Notes: a model not told the origin generated them from the sequence alone. A stretch of DNA of 64,000 nt from Sphingosinicella xenopeptidilytica (GCF_042676985.1 NZ_JBHTIK010000015.1:186001-250000), one strand, 5' to 3'. Numbered from the stretch's first letter, positions 42,543 to 51,144 are shown. Numbers and translations are program-made.

Positions 42543-44113
42543 CAGGCGGCCTCCGCTATGCTGACTGGGGCTGCGATCTCGTAGAGATAGTCGAGGCTTT
42601 CGAACCTGTAGGCATCAAGGGACAGGCCGTTCTCTTCGGCAAGCCTCACGCGGTCGGAAGCGATATCGATCCTGGGAAACAGATAATAATCCAGGGGTGC
42701 GCGGTTCGCGGAATCCATCCGCACCACGATGGTGATGTCGGTGCCAAGGGATGTGTCAAAACGCAGTTTCCACCGGAGCAACCCCGTAGGTGTCGAGGTG
42801 CAGCGGACGATGACCACGCTGACGCTGAATTCGTCATTGACGATGATGCGATCGGTTTCCTCCTCTTGCTGGATTTCGCTGCCCATGCCCCGAAAGCCGT
42901 CGAGCACCTCATCGAGAACGTCGGGATGGAGAACGCGCAGGAAACGGTTGATCTCGACATAGCGATAATCGCGATCCGGCCTGAATCCGACCAGGCTGTA
43001 AGCGCGCAAGAGGCTACCGAAGCGGGAACTGAAGGCACTGCTCGACGGCATTCCGTCACACTCGTCGATGATGATTCCGGAGAGCAGCCCCTCGCGTTCG
43101 TAAAGCCCGCGAAGGGCCGAGAGCATCTCATCGTCGGAAAGGCGGAAGGAGCGCGCATTGATGATTGCTCGGGCTGCCTCGAAAATATCCCTTTCGACGA
43201 TCGCCTCGAAGGCTCCTTGCGCGCGGATCCACATGTTGGGAGCGTTGCGGACACGCTTTTTCTTCAGCTTGAAGGAGCGCCGGTTCCAGACGTTGTCGCC
43301 GACATATTTCTCATTGATCAGCAGCTGGTGGACCGTTCCTCGCGTCCAGGCACGGCCGAGGTCCGTTGGAATGCCGCGACGGTTGAGGTCATCGGCTATA
43401 TCCTGCTCGCCTCGCTTGTCGTGGACGAAGGCGCGATATACCTCGCGAATGATCGCGACTTCCTCTCCCGGGCCGGGTGTCAGGATCACCCGATCTGTCT
43501 GGATGCTCTTGTGCTCACCCCGCGCCAATGTGGCCTTGGTGTTCCCATGTTCATCGACCAGAGTTCGGCGAAGTCCAAAGCCAGCTGGGCCTCCCTGCCG
43601 ATAGCCTTTCTCGATCAGGCGCCCCTGGCCTGCGAACACCTTGGTGGATAGCTCACGGCTATATTCTCCAGCCATGGCGCGTTTGACGCCTTTGACGATC
43701 GTGGAGACCGGACTTCCATCATTCTCGAACTGCTCGGCGCAATACTCGACAGCGATCCCGGCGCGTTTGCAGATATACTCGTAATACGCGCTCTCATCGG
43801 CATCCTGGAATCGGCCCCACCGGCTGACATCATATACCAGCACCATGGTGAAATCGGTGGTGCCGGCCTGGACGTCGTCGATGAGCTGTTTGAGTGCATC
43901 CCGGCCGTCGATCTTCAGACCGCTCTTGCCCGCATCGGCATAGGTGCGGACAATTTCGATCCCACGAGCAGCGGCATAGTGCCGAATTGCGTCGGCCTGG
44001 TTCTCGGTCGAATACTTCTGATGATCGGTCGACATGCGGACATATTCCGCGGCGCGAATGGGCGGACCTCCTTCTCCTTTCAGGTCAGGCTCAAGATCTC
44101 TCCATCTCGGCAA
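42542..44113 (-). CDS. Large serine recombinase, second
   Basis: 523-residue site-specific recombinase. The resolvase domain has AAEYVRMSTDHQKYSTENQA with catalytic Ser28, MVLVYDVSRWGRFQDADESA and VKGVKRAMAGEYSRELSTKV. The recombinase domain has GYRQGGPAGFGLRRTLVDEH and RAWTRGTVHQLLINEKYVGD. It is unlike the other recombinase in this window, so the island has two integration systems. Divergent from the small HTH gene; the promoters lie in 44114-44230. Confidence 0.92.
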   Translation of the reverse strand: MPRWRDLEPDLKGEGGPPIRAAEYVRMSTDHQKYSTENQADAIRHYAAARGIEIVRTYADAGKSGLKIDGRDALKQLIDDVQAGTTDFTMVLVYDVSRWGRFQDADESAYYEYICKRAGIAVEYCAEQFENDGSPVSTIVKGVKRAMAGEYSRELSTKVFAGQGRLIEKGYRQGGPAGFGLRRTLVDEHGNTKATLARGEHKSIQTDRVILTPGPGEEVAIIREVYRAFVHDKRGEQDIADDLNRRGIPTDLGRAWTRGTVHQLLINEKYVGDNVWNRRSFKLKKKRVRNAPNMWIRAQGAFEAIVERDIFEAARAIINARSFRLSDDEMLSALRGLYEREGLLSGIIIDECDGMPSSSAFSSRFGSLLRAYSLVGFRPDRDYRYVEINRFLRVLHPDVLDEVLDGFRGMGSEIQQEEETDRIIVNDEFSVSVVIVRCTSTPTGLLRWKLRFDTSLGTDITIVVRMDSANRAPLDYYLFPRIDIASDRVRLAEENGLSLDAYRFESLDYLYEIAAPVSIAEAA

Positions 44114-44230
44114 CTTTGCCGCCTCCGATCCTTACAGTTCAAACACCTCAAATTGATCGCGGATTTCTGAGTGCTGTCGCGATTCGGCGCGCTCGTCCCG
44201 CTGGGACTATAGCTATCGAGGAGAGGAAAG

Positions 44231-44608
44231 ATGTTGCCGAAAAAGGGCAAGAAGTTGCACCTCGACGAAGAGGATGTAGCTTTTGCCATGATGATAGCGG
44301 AAGCTCTGGATACGGATCTGGGCCGGACTCATCAGGGCGTGAAAACCGCCATGCGCTGGACCGGTGCAAGCGAGCGGAGCGTCAAGCATTGGTTCGCTGG
44401 ATCGCATGCGCCGCGCGGACGACACCTGCTAGCGCTGATGCGCAATTCCAACCCGGTGTTGACCCGGATCCTGGTTGCAGCGGGGCGACGCGATGTGTTG
44501 CTCGCCCTGGAGGTAGCGACGCTTCGGTCCAGGCTTGAGGCGATGCTTGCGCTCCTCGATCAGTTCTCGATCGACGGCGCGCATGCCCCGGATCGGCGGG
44601 AAGCATAA
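44231..44608 (+). CDS. Small DNA-binding-like protein
   Basis: 125-residue protein with an excellent Shine-Dalgarno (GAGGAGAGGAAAG) before ATG 44231. The central segment GVKTAMRWTGASERSVKHWF reads as a helix-turn-helix, followed by AGSHAPRGRHLLALMRNSNP and a C-terminal helix (LEVATLRSRLEAMLALLDQF). Divergent from the recombinase, it could be its regulator or directionality factor (inference). I do not recognise a named family. Confidence 0.7.
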   Translation: MLPKKGKKLHLDEEDVAFAMMIAEALDTDLGRTHQGVKTAMRWTGASERSVKHWFAGSHAPRGRHLLALMRNSNPVLTRILVAAGRRDVLLALEVATLRSRLEAMLALLDQFSIDGAHAPDRREA

Positions 44609-44790
44609 TTCCCGGCAGGAGAGCGCCAGCATCCCGGCCAACATATGAAGAGCAGACATAAATTCCCGTTATCGGTCTACGGGAATTCCGTTGGCATATC
44701 GGCGCAGATTGGGGCTTTGCGGCCTTCCGTGTCGAGCATCTGTAGCCAAAAACAGCGGATTTCCCGTTATATTCCCGTCAAAACGGGAAA
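44609..44790. repeat. TTCCCGTTAT repeat cluster at the right end of the island
   Basis: AATTCCCGT (44661-44669) and ACGGGAATT form a 9-bp inverted repeat around a 9-nt spacer, and TTTCCCGTT...AACGGGAAA is a second one with a further ATTCCCGT inside it (44759-44790). The 10-mer TTCCCGTTAT occurs twice. The cluster lies between the last island gene and the PEP-CTERM gene, the place expected for recombinase binding or attachment sites. No gene is seen in 44609-45046. Confidence 0.65.
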
Positions 44791-44893
44791 GGCCCACCAG
44801 AGAGCGGTTCGCAGGTGACTTCCTCCACCGCCAGCATATCCTCCGCGTTTGCGGCAGCTGCTTAGGACACGATTGCCGTAACGGGCGCCCCTG

Positions 44894-44912
44894 CTGTCCC
44901 GAATTGGAACAG
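44894..44912. promoter_or_regulatory. Candidate enhancer-binding-protein site
   Basis: CTGTCCCGAATTGGAACAG is an imperfect inverted repeat (CTGTCC/GAACAG) 63 bp upstream of the sigma-54 promoter, a usual distance for an activator site. Inferred from position and symmetry. Confidence 0.4.
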
Positions 44913-44973
44913 GCGATTTTACAATAAGCGTCGGAGCGGCTGTCGGAAAGCGCGCTTTTTCAATGCTATTTGC

Positions 44974-44990
44974 TTGGCACGGCCTTTGCA
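44974..44990 (+). promoter_or_regulatory. Sigma-54 promoter for the PEP-CTERM gene
   Basis: TTGGCACGGCCTTTGCA matches the -24/-12 consensus TGGCAC-N5-TTGCA fully, with GG at -24/-25 and GC at -12/-13 in correct spacing. It lies 57 bp before the ATG. RpoN-dependent PEP-CTERM genes controlled by a PrsK/PrsR-type system are known in other proteobacteria (from memory). Confidence 0.8.
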
Positions 44991-45046
44991 CCGCCACCTG
45001 CGCATACCGGGGCGACATACATCAAGCCCCGGATCAGGAGACGGAA

Positions 45047-45646
45047 ATGAAGACGTATCTTTTGACCGCAGCTGCCCTTGGCACTGTCGCAGCGTTCATC
45101 GCTCCAGCCCAAGCTGCGCTCATCGCCTGCCCGGCGAGCTTCGTTGCGGATGGGACTGCCAAGGTATTCAATGGCAGCAACAGCGCTGTTTCCGGTTGCC
45201 AGTACGATACTGCTACATCGCAGAGCACTGTGGCGAACCTTGCCAACATCAATGCGTCGGCATTTTTCGGCTATAGCGATTGGGCCAGCAACGGTCAGGG
45301 TCAGATCGATCCGGGCGCCGGCGGCGCAGGTTCGTTCAACCTCGCCGGTGTTGATTTCGTGGCTTACGACTACATCATCGTGTTCAAGAGCGGAGCCGGC
45401 ACGCATCTGACCGCGTTCCAGTTCAACGAAGAGTTTGCCTCGGGCAACTGGACGACGCCGTTCACCGATCCGCCGTTTGACCTGCCCGGCAGGAGCACCT
45501 CGCACGGCGTGTCCCACTACTCGATCGTAAAGCGCTACAATCCGAAAGCCGAAGAGCCGCCGGTCGATGTGCCGGAGCCTGCTACGCTCGCCCTCCTTGG
45601 CCTTGGTGTGATGGGTGCCGGGATCATGCGTCGCCGCCGCGGCTGA
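45047..45646 (+). CDS. PEP-CTERM sorting domain protein
   Basis: 199-residue secreted protein. A signal peptide (LLTAAALGTVAAFIAPAQA) is followed by a mature domain with VFNGSNSAVSGCQYDT and FVAYDYIIVFKSGAGTHLTA, and the C-terminal sorting signal VPEPATLALLGLGVMGAGIM plus an Arg cluster, which an exosortase would recognise. AGGAGACGG precedes ATG 45047. No exosortase gene is in this window. A sigma-54 promoter precedes it and a terminator follows. Confidence 0.93.
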   Translation: MKTYLLTAAALGTVAAFIAPAQAALIACPASFVADGTAKVFNGSNSAVSGCQYDTATSQSTVANLANINASAFFGYSDWASNGQGQIDPGAGGAGSFNLAGVDFVAYDYIIVFKSGAGTHLTAFQFNEEFASGNWTTPFTDPPFDLPGRSTSHGVSHYSIVKRYNPKAEEPPVDVPEPATLALLGLGVMGAGIMRRRRG

Positions 45647-45671
45647 CGCGTAAGCGCCGCCACACGAAAAT

Positions 45672-45698
45672 GGGCGTCCGGGAACGGGCGCCTTTTTC
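45672..45698 (+). terminator. Rho-independent terminator after the PEP-CTERM gene
   Basis: GGCGTCC and GGGCGCC pair (one G-T wobble) around GGGAAC and are followed by TTTTTCG. It ends the monocistronic PEP-CTERM transcript. Confidence 0.75.
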
Positions 45699-45720
45699 GT
45701 TTGGTGGGCCGCCTGCCCCC

Positions 45721-46323
45721 TCAATACGCGATCGAGAAGCGGCGGCGGGTGTGTTGCGGGGTTTCGAGTTCGTCGACGAGGGCCTTCGCGAGGTCTTCGT
45801 AGGAGATGCGGCTTTCGCCGTTTGCGTCGCGCATCAGATCGTCGGCGCCGAGGCGGTAGGTGCCCGTGCGTTCGCCGGGGCCGAAGTTCGCGGCGGGTGA
45901 AAGGAAGGTCCAGTCGGTGTCGCTCGCCCTGAGCGCATCGAGGAAGGCGGCGCCGGCGTTCACTTCCGGACGGAAGGCTTCCGGGAGCGCGGGGGAATCG
46001 AGCAGGCGTACGCCCGGCGCGACGAACAACGTGCCTGCACCGCCGACGGCGAGCACACGGGATACGCCCGCGGTGCGCATCGCGCCAAGGATGACATTCG
46101 CGTCGGTGGACACGAAACGGGCCGAGACCATGAGCGCGTCGCGGCCGCGGATGGCACCCGCAAGCGCATCGGCATCGTTCGCATCGGCGATGCGGAGCGG
46201 GATGCCGGGATCGTCCTGCGGCGCGGTGCGGACGATTCCGGTGACATCATGTCCCCGCGACCGGAGTTCAGCGACGAGACGCCTGCCGACGTTTCCGGTA
46301 GCGCCGAGAAGTGCGATCTTCAT
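45721..46323 (-). CDS. NAD(P)-binding atypical SDR (NmrA/SDR_a5-like)
   Basis: 200-residue Rossmann protein: N-terminal KIALLGATGNVGRRLVAELR, then DALAGAIRGRDALMVSARFV and SRVLAVGGAGTLFVAPGVRL, and SPAANFGPGERTG. There is no YxxxK catalytic pair at the usual place, as in the atypical SDR_a5 group. It ends the five-gene minus-strand catabolic operon that starts with the CoA ligase. Substrate unknown. Confidence 0.83.
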   Translation of the reverse strand: MKIALLGATGNVGRRLVAELRSRGHDVTGIVRTAPQDDPGIPLRIADANDADALAGAIRGRDALMVSARFVSTDANVILGAMRTAGVSRVLAVGGAGTLFVAPGVRLLDSPALPEAFRPEVNAGAAFLDALRASDTDWTFLSPAANFGPGERTGTYRLGADDLMRDANGESRISYEDLAKALVDELETPQHTRRRFSIAY

Positions 46324-46351
46324 GCCGTTTCCTCCACTGTCCGGCGGAAGG

Positions 46352-47512
46352 CTATCGTACCGCCATCGCCTGTTTGAAGATATTGCCGCGCTGCACGGCG
46401 GACGAGCCGCCGATGATCGGCATCAGCAGCGCGTCGCGCACATAACGCTCGGCATCGAAATCCTTCACGTAGCCGTAAGCGCCGAGGATCGTCTGGCATT
46501 CGAGCGCGGCGGCCTTCGCGACCTCGGTTGCGAACAGCTTCGCCATCGAGGTTTCCGACGAGCATGGCCGCCGCTGGTTGGCAAGCCACGCTGCGTGATA
46601 GAGCGTGAGCCGCGCGGCGTGAATCTGCGTCTGCATGTCGGCGAGCTTGTGCTGGATCGACTGGAACTCGCCGATCCTGCGGCCGAACTGGCGGCGTTCC
46701 TGCGCGTAAGCCCAGGCGTCGTCCAGCGCGGCACGGGCGATGCCGATGCCGATGGCGGCGACCTCCAGCTTCTCGACATCGAGCCCGGGGCCGACGAGCA
46801 TCGGCCAGCCCTTGTTCCACGCCGCCTCGCCGCCGACGAGGTTCTCGATGGGCACCTCGACGTCGTCGAAGCTGACGTCGGTGGTGGCCGCGCCCTTCAT
46901 GCCCATCGCCTCGATCTTGGTGATGGTGACGCCCTTCGCGGTCGGCGGTATCAGCACGAACGACAGGTTGCGGTGCCGCTCGCCCTCAGGCCCGGTGCGG
47001 ACGAGCGTGTAGATATAATCGGCGATGCCGGCGCCCGAGCAGAAGCGCTTGGCGCCGTTCACGCGGATCACGTCCCCGTGCCGCTCGGCGCGCGTCTTGA
47101 CGCTGGCGAGGTCGGCGCCGGCGTCGGGCTCGGTGAGGCCGTAGGCGAACAGCATGTCGCCGGTGACGATCTTCGGCAGGATTTCGCGCTTCTGCGCCTC
47201 CGTGCCGCACTCCTCGATGTTCATGCCCGCGTAGCAGGCCGCCATGATGTAGGGTACCGAAACGGCGAGGCTGCGCCGCGACAGCTCCTCGATCACCACC
47301 ATCGTCGCGAAGATATCGCGGCCGACGCCACCGTATTCCTCGGGGATGGTGAGGCCCATGACGCCGAGGTCGGCGAGCTTTTTGAAGACGTCGCGCGGGA
47401 AGTGGTTGCGCGCGTCCCACTCGGCGACGGCGCTGCGCGGCATTTCCTTCTCGATGAAGCGGCCGAGCGCTTCGCGCAGCGACGCGACGATCTCGCCTTC
47501 GTCGAAGTTCAC
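46352..47512 (-). CDS. Acyl-CoA dehydrogenase
   Basis: FAD-dependent desaturase of an acyl-CoA thioester, 386 residues. GTG 47512 overlaps the hydratase stop (GTGA), the operon logic start; the longer open frame to 48094 is antisense to the hydratase. Motifs: IPEEYGGVGRDIFATMVVIE, AYGLTEPDAGADLASVKTRA, GAKRFCSGAGIADY and QSIQHKLADMQTQIHAARLT, plus the C-terminal DAERYVRDALLMPIIGGSSA. The canonical catalytic Glu in the EGT motif (IYEGTxxIQR) is replaced by Gly (IIGGSSAVQR), so the base must come from elsewhere or activity is altered. Confidence 0.9.
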   Translation of the reverse strand: MNFDEGEIVASLREALGRFIEKEMPRSAVAEWDARNHFPRDVFKKLADLGVMGLTIPEEYGGVGRDIFATMVVIEELSRRSLAVSVPYIMAACYAGMNIEECGTEAQKREILPKIVTGDMLFAYGLTEPDAGADLASVKTRAERHGDVIRVNGAKRFCSGAGIADYIYTLVRTGPEGERHRNLSFVLIPPTAKGVTITKIEAMGMKGAATTDVSFDDVEVPIENLVGGEAAWNKGWPMLVGPGLDVEKLEVAAIGIGIARAALDDAWAYAQERRQFGRRIGEFQSIQHKLADMQTQIHAARLTLYHAAWLANQRRPCSSETSMAKLFATEVAKAAALECQTILGAYGYVKDFDAERYVRDALLMPIIGGSSAVQRGNIFKQAMAVR

Positions 47513-48309
47513 TTTCGCTGCCCGAAAACCGGCGCACGCTTCTCGGCAAAGGCGCGCACCGCCTCGGCGTGGTCCGGCGTGATGTTGGACAGCGCCTCGT
47601 AGGCGAGACTCGCGTCCATGATCTTGGTGGCGAGATCGCGCAGGCCGATGTTCACCGACATCTTGGTCCAGCGGATCGCTTTCGTGGCGCCGTTCGCGAG
47701 GCGGTCCGCGAACGCCGCCACCTTCGCATCGAGCTCGTCCGCCGGGACCGCGTGGTTGATGAGGCCCATGCGTGCCGCCTCCGCCGCCGTCATCAGGTCG
47801 CCGGTGAGGAGGTACTCCTTGGCACGCGCATAGCCGATGAGCTGCGGCCAGATCACCGCGCCGCCGTCCCCCGCCACGAAGCCGATGGAGACGTGCGGAT
47901 CGCCGATCTTGGCGTGCTCGGCGGCGAAGATGACGTCGCAGAACAAGGCGATGGTGGCGCCGAGGCCCGTGGCGTGGCCGTTCAGCTTGGCGATGATCGG
48001 CTTCTCGCAGTCGATGAGGCCGAAGACGATCTGCTTCGCCTCGCGCACGGTCTGCTCGAAGCGCACGGGCTCGTCGATCGCCTCCTGCATCCACGCGACG
48101 TCGCCGCCCGCCGAGAACGCCCTCCCCGCCCCCGTCAGCACGACGATGTCGCTGTCCGGATCGTTCGAAATGTCGGTGAAGACGCGCGCCAGTTCGGTGT
48201 GCAGCACGGCGTCAGTGGCGTTCAGCTTCTCCGGCCGGTTGAGCGTGACTTCGAGCACGCGGCCACGCCGGTTAAACAGAATCGCCTGATAGTCGGAAAA
48301 CAGCGTCAT
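47509..48309 (-). CDS. Enoyl-CoA hydratase/isomerase (ECH1)
   Basis: Crotonase-fold protein of 266 residues. Oxyanion-hole segments are GRAFSAGGDVAWM and GHATGLGATIALFCDVIFAA, followed by IGDPHVSIGFVAGDGGAVIW. Consistent with hydration or isomerisation of an enoyl-CoA. It precedes the acyl-CoA dehydrogenase with overlapping stop and start and follows the alpha/beta hydrolase by 20 bp. Confidence 0.92.
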   Translation of the reverse strand: MTLFSDYQAILFNRRGRVLEVTLNRPEKLNATDAVLHTELARVFTDISNDPDSDIVVLTGAGRAFSAGGDVAWMQEAIDEPVRFEQTVREAKQIVFGLIDCEKPIIAKLNGHATGLGATIALFCDVIFAAEHAKIGDPHVSIGFVAGDGGAVIWPQLIGYARAKEYLLTGDLMTAAEAARMGLINHAVPADELDAKVAAFADRLANGATKAIRWTKMSVNIGLRDLATKIMDASLAYEALSNITPDHAEAVRAFAEKRAPVFGQRK

Positions 48310-48329
48310 TTTCGAAAGCTCCTGCGGGA

Positions 48330-49532
48330 TCAGGCGGCGCGGAGGCCGGAGAGCACGGTGTCGTTCGAAAGGCCGCGCTCGGCGAGCCAGTTCGAGATGA
48401 TGCCCACGGCTTCCGTGAGGTGCGACTTGCCGTCGGCGCCGGTGAAATAATGGTTGGCGTGATCGATGGTGATCTTGACCTTGTCCTTCGAGCCCATCGC
48501 CGCGAACATCTTGTCGGTGTGTTCGGGCGGGCAGGCGTCGTCAGCGCCGGCGGTCATCACCATGCCGGGCACGGTGATGCGCGGGCCGGAATCGACGGAG
48601 TCGAACTGCGCGTAATCGTAGCTCCACTGCGACAGCCAGCCGCGCAGCGAGTTGAAGCGCGCGAGCGCGGCGGCGCTCTGGTTCACCACGCGCGGATCGC
48701 CCAGATACGTCCAGTTCGGGCGGCGCTGGTTCGGGTCGACGGTGGGGTCGATCCAGCGCGGATCGGCCATCGTGCGGTGGACGACGAAGCAGAATTCGCC
48801 GTGCGTGTCGCCCTTCGCCTTCAGCGATGCGAGCTTGGCCTTCGCCCATTCGCTGATCTTGCGGTTCCGTGCGATCTGCGCGGCGCGGTAGGTCGCGATA
48901 AAGTCCGCCGCATAGGGCGGCTGTGCGGGGTTCGCCGGATCGTAGAGATCGAGCGCCGGATCGCGCCTGTCTGGGTCCAGCTCGTCGAGTACCGAGGGAT
49001 CGATCTGGCCGGTGAGCAGCTTGTGACGGCTGCGGTGCGAGGCGACGAGCATGAGGGCATCGCCGGGAATGAGCTTCGCGCCGGCGAGCGGCGTCTCCTC
49101 GCCTGAGGCCGTCAGCTGGACGACCGGCTTCTCGGCCTCCGCCTGATAGCCCGCCATCAGCGAGCCGCCGCCGCTCCAGCCGAGCAGCACGACCTTCTTG
49201 TAGCCGAGCCGTTCCTTCGCATCGCGCACGCAGGCGCCGAGATCGAGGACGACATTCTCCATCTCGAGCGCGGCGTCGCCGTTCGAATAGCGCGAGGCGC
49301 AGGCGATGATGTGGTGGCCGGCGCGGGCGAGCTGCGCGAACACCGGCAAATAGGCCGGGGCGCCGATCGGATGCATGACGATGAGCGCGGTGTCTGACGG
49401 ATTCTCGCCGCGCATGAGCTGCGCCTGAAGCACGATGGCGTCGTCGATGGCGCCGTAGACATCCTTGCGGACCCGGTCCTCGCGGTGGACGATGAGGAAG
49501 GGCGTGCGCGTGTATTTGACGGGCTGCGACAT
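48330..49532 (-). CDS. Alpha/beta hydrolase
   Basis: 400-residue hydrolase with LIVMHPIGAPAYLPVFAQLA, the nucleophile elbow VVLLGWSGGGSLMAGYQ, Asp in GADDACPPEH and a C-terminal His in IDHANHYFTG. A large lid domain (about residues 170-300) includes DLYDPANPAQPPYAADFIAT. No signal peptide. Position between CoA ligase and hydratase suggests ester or thioester hydrolysis in the pathway (inference). Confidence 0.87.
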   Translation of the reverse strand: MSQPVKYTRTPFLIVHREDRVRKDVYGAIDDAIVLQAQLMRGENPSDTALIVMHPIGAPAYLPVFAQLARAGHHIIACASRYSNGDAALEMENVVLDLGACVRDAKERLGYKKVVLLGWSGGGSLMAGYQAEAEKPVVQLTASGEETPLAGAKLIPGDALMLVASHRSRHKLLTGQIDPSVLDELDPDRRDPALDLYDPANPAQPPYAADFIATYRAAQIARNRKISEWAKAKLASLKAKGDTHGEFCFVVHRTMADPRWIDPTVDPNQRRPNWTYLGDPRVVNQSAAALARFNSLRGWLSQWSYDYAQFDSVDSGPRITVPGMVMTAGADDACPPEHTDKMFAAMGSKDKVKITIDHANHYFTGADGKSHLTEAVGIISNWLAERGLSNDTVLSGLRAA

Positions 49533-49552
49533 ATGGGTTCGCTCCTGATGGG

Positions 49553-51097
49553 CTAGACGGTCCTGCTGCCGCCGTATTCGGCGCGCAGCGCGGGCTTCGA
49601 GACCTTGCCGGTGACATTGCGCGGCAGTTCCTCGACGATGACGAGATGCTTGGGCTGCTTGTAACGCGCGAGGCGGCCGTCGCAGGACAGGCGCAGGTCC
49701 TCGAGTGTGAGCACGGTGCCGCTTTCCAGCACGGCGATGGCAAGGCCGACTTCACCCCACTTGTCGTCGGAAACGCCGATGACGGCGACCTCGCGAACGG
49801 CGGGGTGCAGGACCAACACCTGCTCGACCTCGGCCGGGAACACGTTCTCGCCGCCGGACTTGTACATGTCCTTCACGCGGTCGACGATGTAGAAGAAGCC
49901 TTCGTCGTCGCGCCACGCGACGTCGCCAGTCTTGTGCCAGCCGCCGGGGCGCTCGATCGCTGCGTCCTTGCCGTAGTAGCCGGGCGTGATCGAAGGCCCG
50001 CGCACCCAGATCTCGCCGGGTGTGCCATTCGGCACCGCATTGCCTTCCTCGTCGACGAGACGCACTTCGATGTGGATCGATTTCTGCCCGCAGGAGCCCG
50101 CGACGATCTTGTCCACGCGGTCCGGGTTCATCGAGGTGACGGTCGGGCCGGTTTCGGTGCCGCCGTACTGCGGGGTGAAGCGCCCGCCCTTCTCGGCATA
50201 AATATCGATGAGCTTCTGCGAGCAGCGCCCGCCGCCCGCGACGAGGCCGCGCGTGTGGCGGAGGTCCGCGCGCTGGAACGGCTCGCTGTCCGCGATCATC
50301 TGGAACATCAGCGGCACGAGCGTGATGTGGGTAACCCCGTTCGCGGGGTTCCCGACATACTCCGCCGCAATCGCGGGGTCGAAGCGCGCCGAGACCGTCA
50401 CTTGCCCGCCGAAATAGAGGATGGGGTTGCTGAGGCTGTTGATGCCGCCAGCGTGGAAGAGCGGCAGCGGCGCGAAGACGTGGCTGTTCGGCTCGGCCAC
50501 CGCGCAATACTGCACCTGGTTCAGCGCCTGCCACACCATGCCGCCCGCCGTGATGATCGCAGCCTTGGGCTTGCCGGTGGTGCCCGAGGTGAACAGCACC
50601 ATCAGCGGCGCGTCGGGATCGATCTCGCCGTGCGGTTCGATACGGTTTTCGGGCGACAACAGCTGGTCAAGCTCCGCGCCCGGATTCCAGCGCAGCACGT
50701 GCGGAATGGCGAGGCGTTCCGCCACATCGCGCGCGACGCTTTCCCACTGCGGATCGGTGAGCATCAGCTTCGGCGACAGCTCGCGCACGAGTTCGGCAAG
50801 CTCCGGCGCGGTCAGCCGGAAGTTGAGCGGCACCCACACGAGGCCAGCGCGCGCGCAGGCGAACTGCATCTCGAAGTGACGAATGTCGCCGTCGGAAAGG
50901 TTGCAGATGCGGTCGCCGGGGTTGAGCCCGAGGCCATGCCGCAGCGCCCACGCGATCTGCCCCACACGCGCTTCCAGCTCCGCCCATGTTCGCGTCTCGC
51001 CGGTATCGTGGTTCATGAGCGCGATCGCGCCCGGCTGCGTTCGGGCATGATGCTCCACCCAGTCCGCCGCAGCGAATTTCCGTGTCAGACTATCCAC
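49553..51097 (-). CDS. AMP-dependent acyl-CoA synthetase/ligase
   Basis: Activates a carboxylic acid to CoA thioester through an acyl-adenylate. 514 residues with the phosphate-binding LMVLFTSGTTGKPKAAII, adenine-binding TPQYGGTETGPTVTS, the hinge/A5 region VAWRDDEGFFYIVDRVKDMY, SGGENVFPAEVEQVL and C-terminal Lys in PRNVTGKVSKPALR. First gene of the catabolic operon, divergent from the TetR gene, with a CTAACA half-site at 51139-51144 in the promoter. Confidence 0.93.
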   Translation of the reverse strand: MDSLTRKFAAADWVEHHARTQPGAIALMNHDTGETRTWAELEARVGQIAWALRHGLGLNPGDRICNLSDGDIRHFEMQFACARAGLVWVPLNFRLTAPELAELVRELSPKLMLTDPQWESVARDVAERLAIPHVLRWNPGAELDQLLSPENRIEPHGEIDPDAPLMVLFTSGTTGKPKAAIITAGGMVWQALNQVQYCAVAEPNSHVFAPLPLFHAGGINSLSNPILYFGGQVTVSARFDPAIAAEYVGNPANGVTHITLVPLMFQMIADSEPFQRADLRHTRGLVAGGGRCSQKLIDIYAEKGGRFTPQYGGTETGPTVTSMNPDRVDKIVAGSCGQKSIHIEVRLVDEEGNAVPNGTPGEIWVRGPSITPGYYGKDAAIERPGGWHKTGDVAWRDDEGFFYIVDRVKDMYKSGGENVFPAEVEQVLVLHPAVREVAVIGVSDDKWGEVGLAIAVLESGTVLTLEDLRLSCDGRLARYKQPKHLVIVEELPRNVTGKVSKPALRAEYGGSRTV

Positions 51098-51138
51098 CCC
51101 ATCCTCACCCTTATCGCTCCGCTTTTATGGACGAGTAC

Positions 51139-51144
51139 CTAACA
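51139..51144. promoter_or_regulatory. CTAACA half-site between CoA ligase and TetR genes
   Basis: CTAACA in the divergent region 51098-51272 matches the arms of the palindromes at 54724 and 60130. A single short half-site is weak alone and is listed because of its recurrence. Confidence 0.35.

Noticed and set aside
36996..44608. Complete prophage
   Set aside because: No portal, capsid, tail or lysis gene is present.
17543..44890. CRISPR array or insertion sequence inside the island
   Set aside because: No regularly spaced short repeats and no transposase gene are seen. The repeats found are hairpins or att-like.
47513..48094. N-terminal extension of the acyl-CoA dehydrogenase frame
   Set aside because: It lies across the enoyl-CoA hydratase gene in a different frame. 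GTG 47512 with GTGA overlap explains the start.
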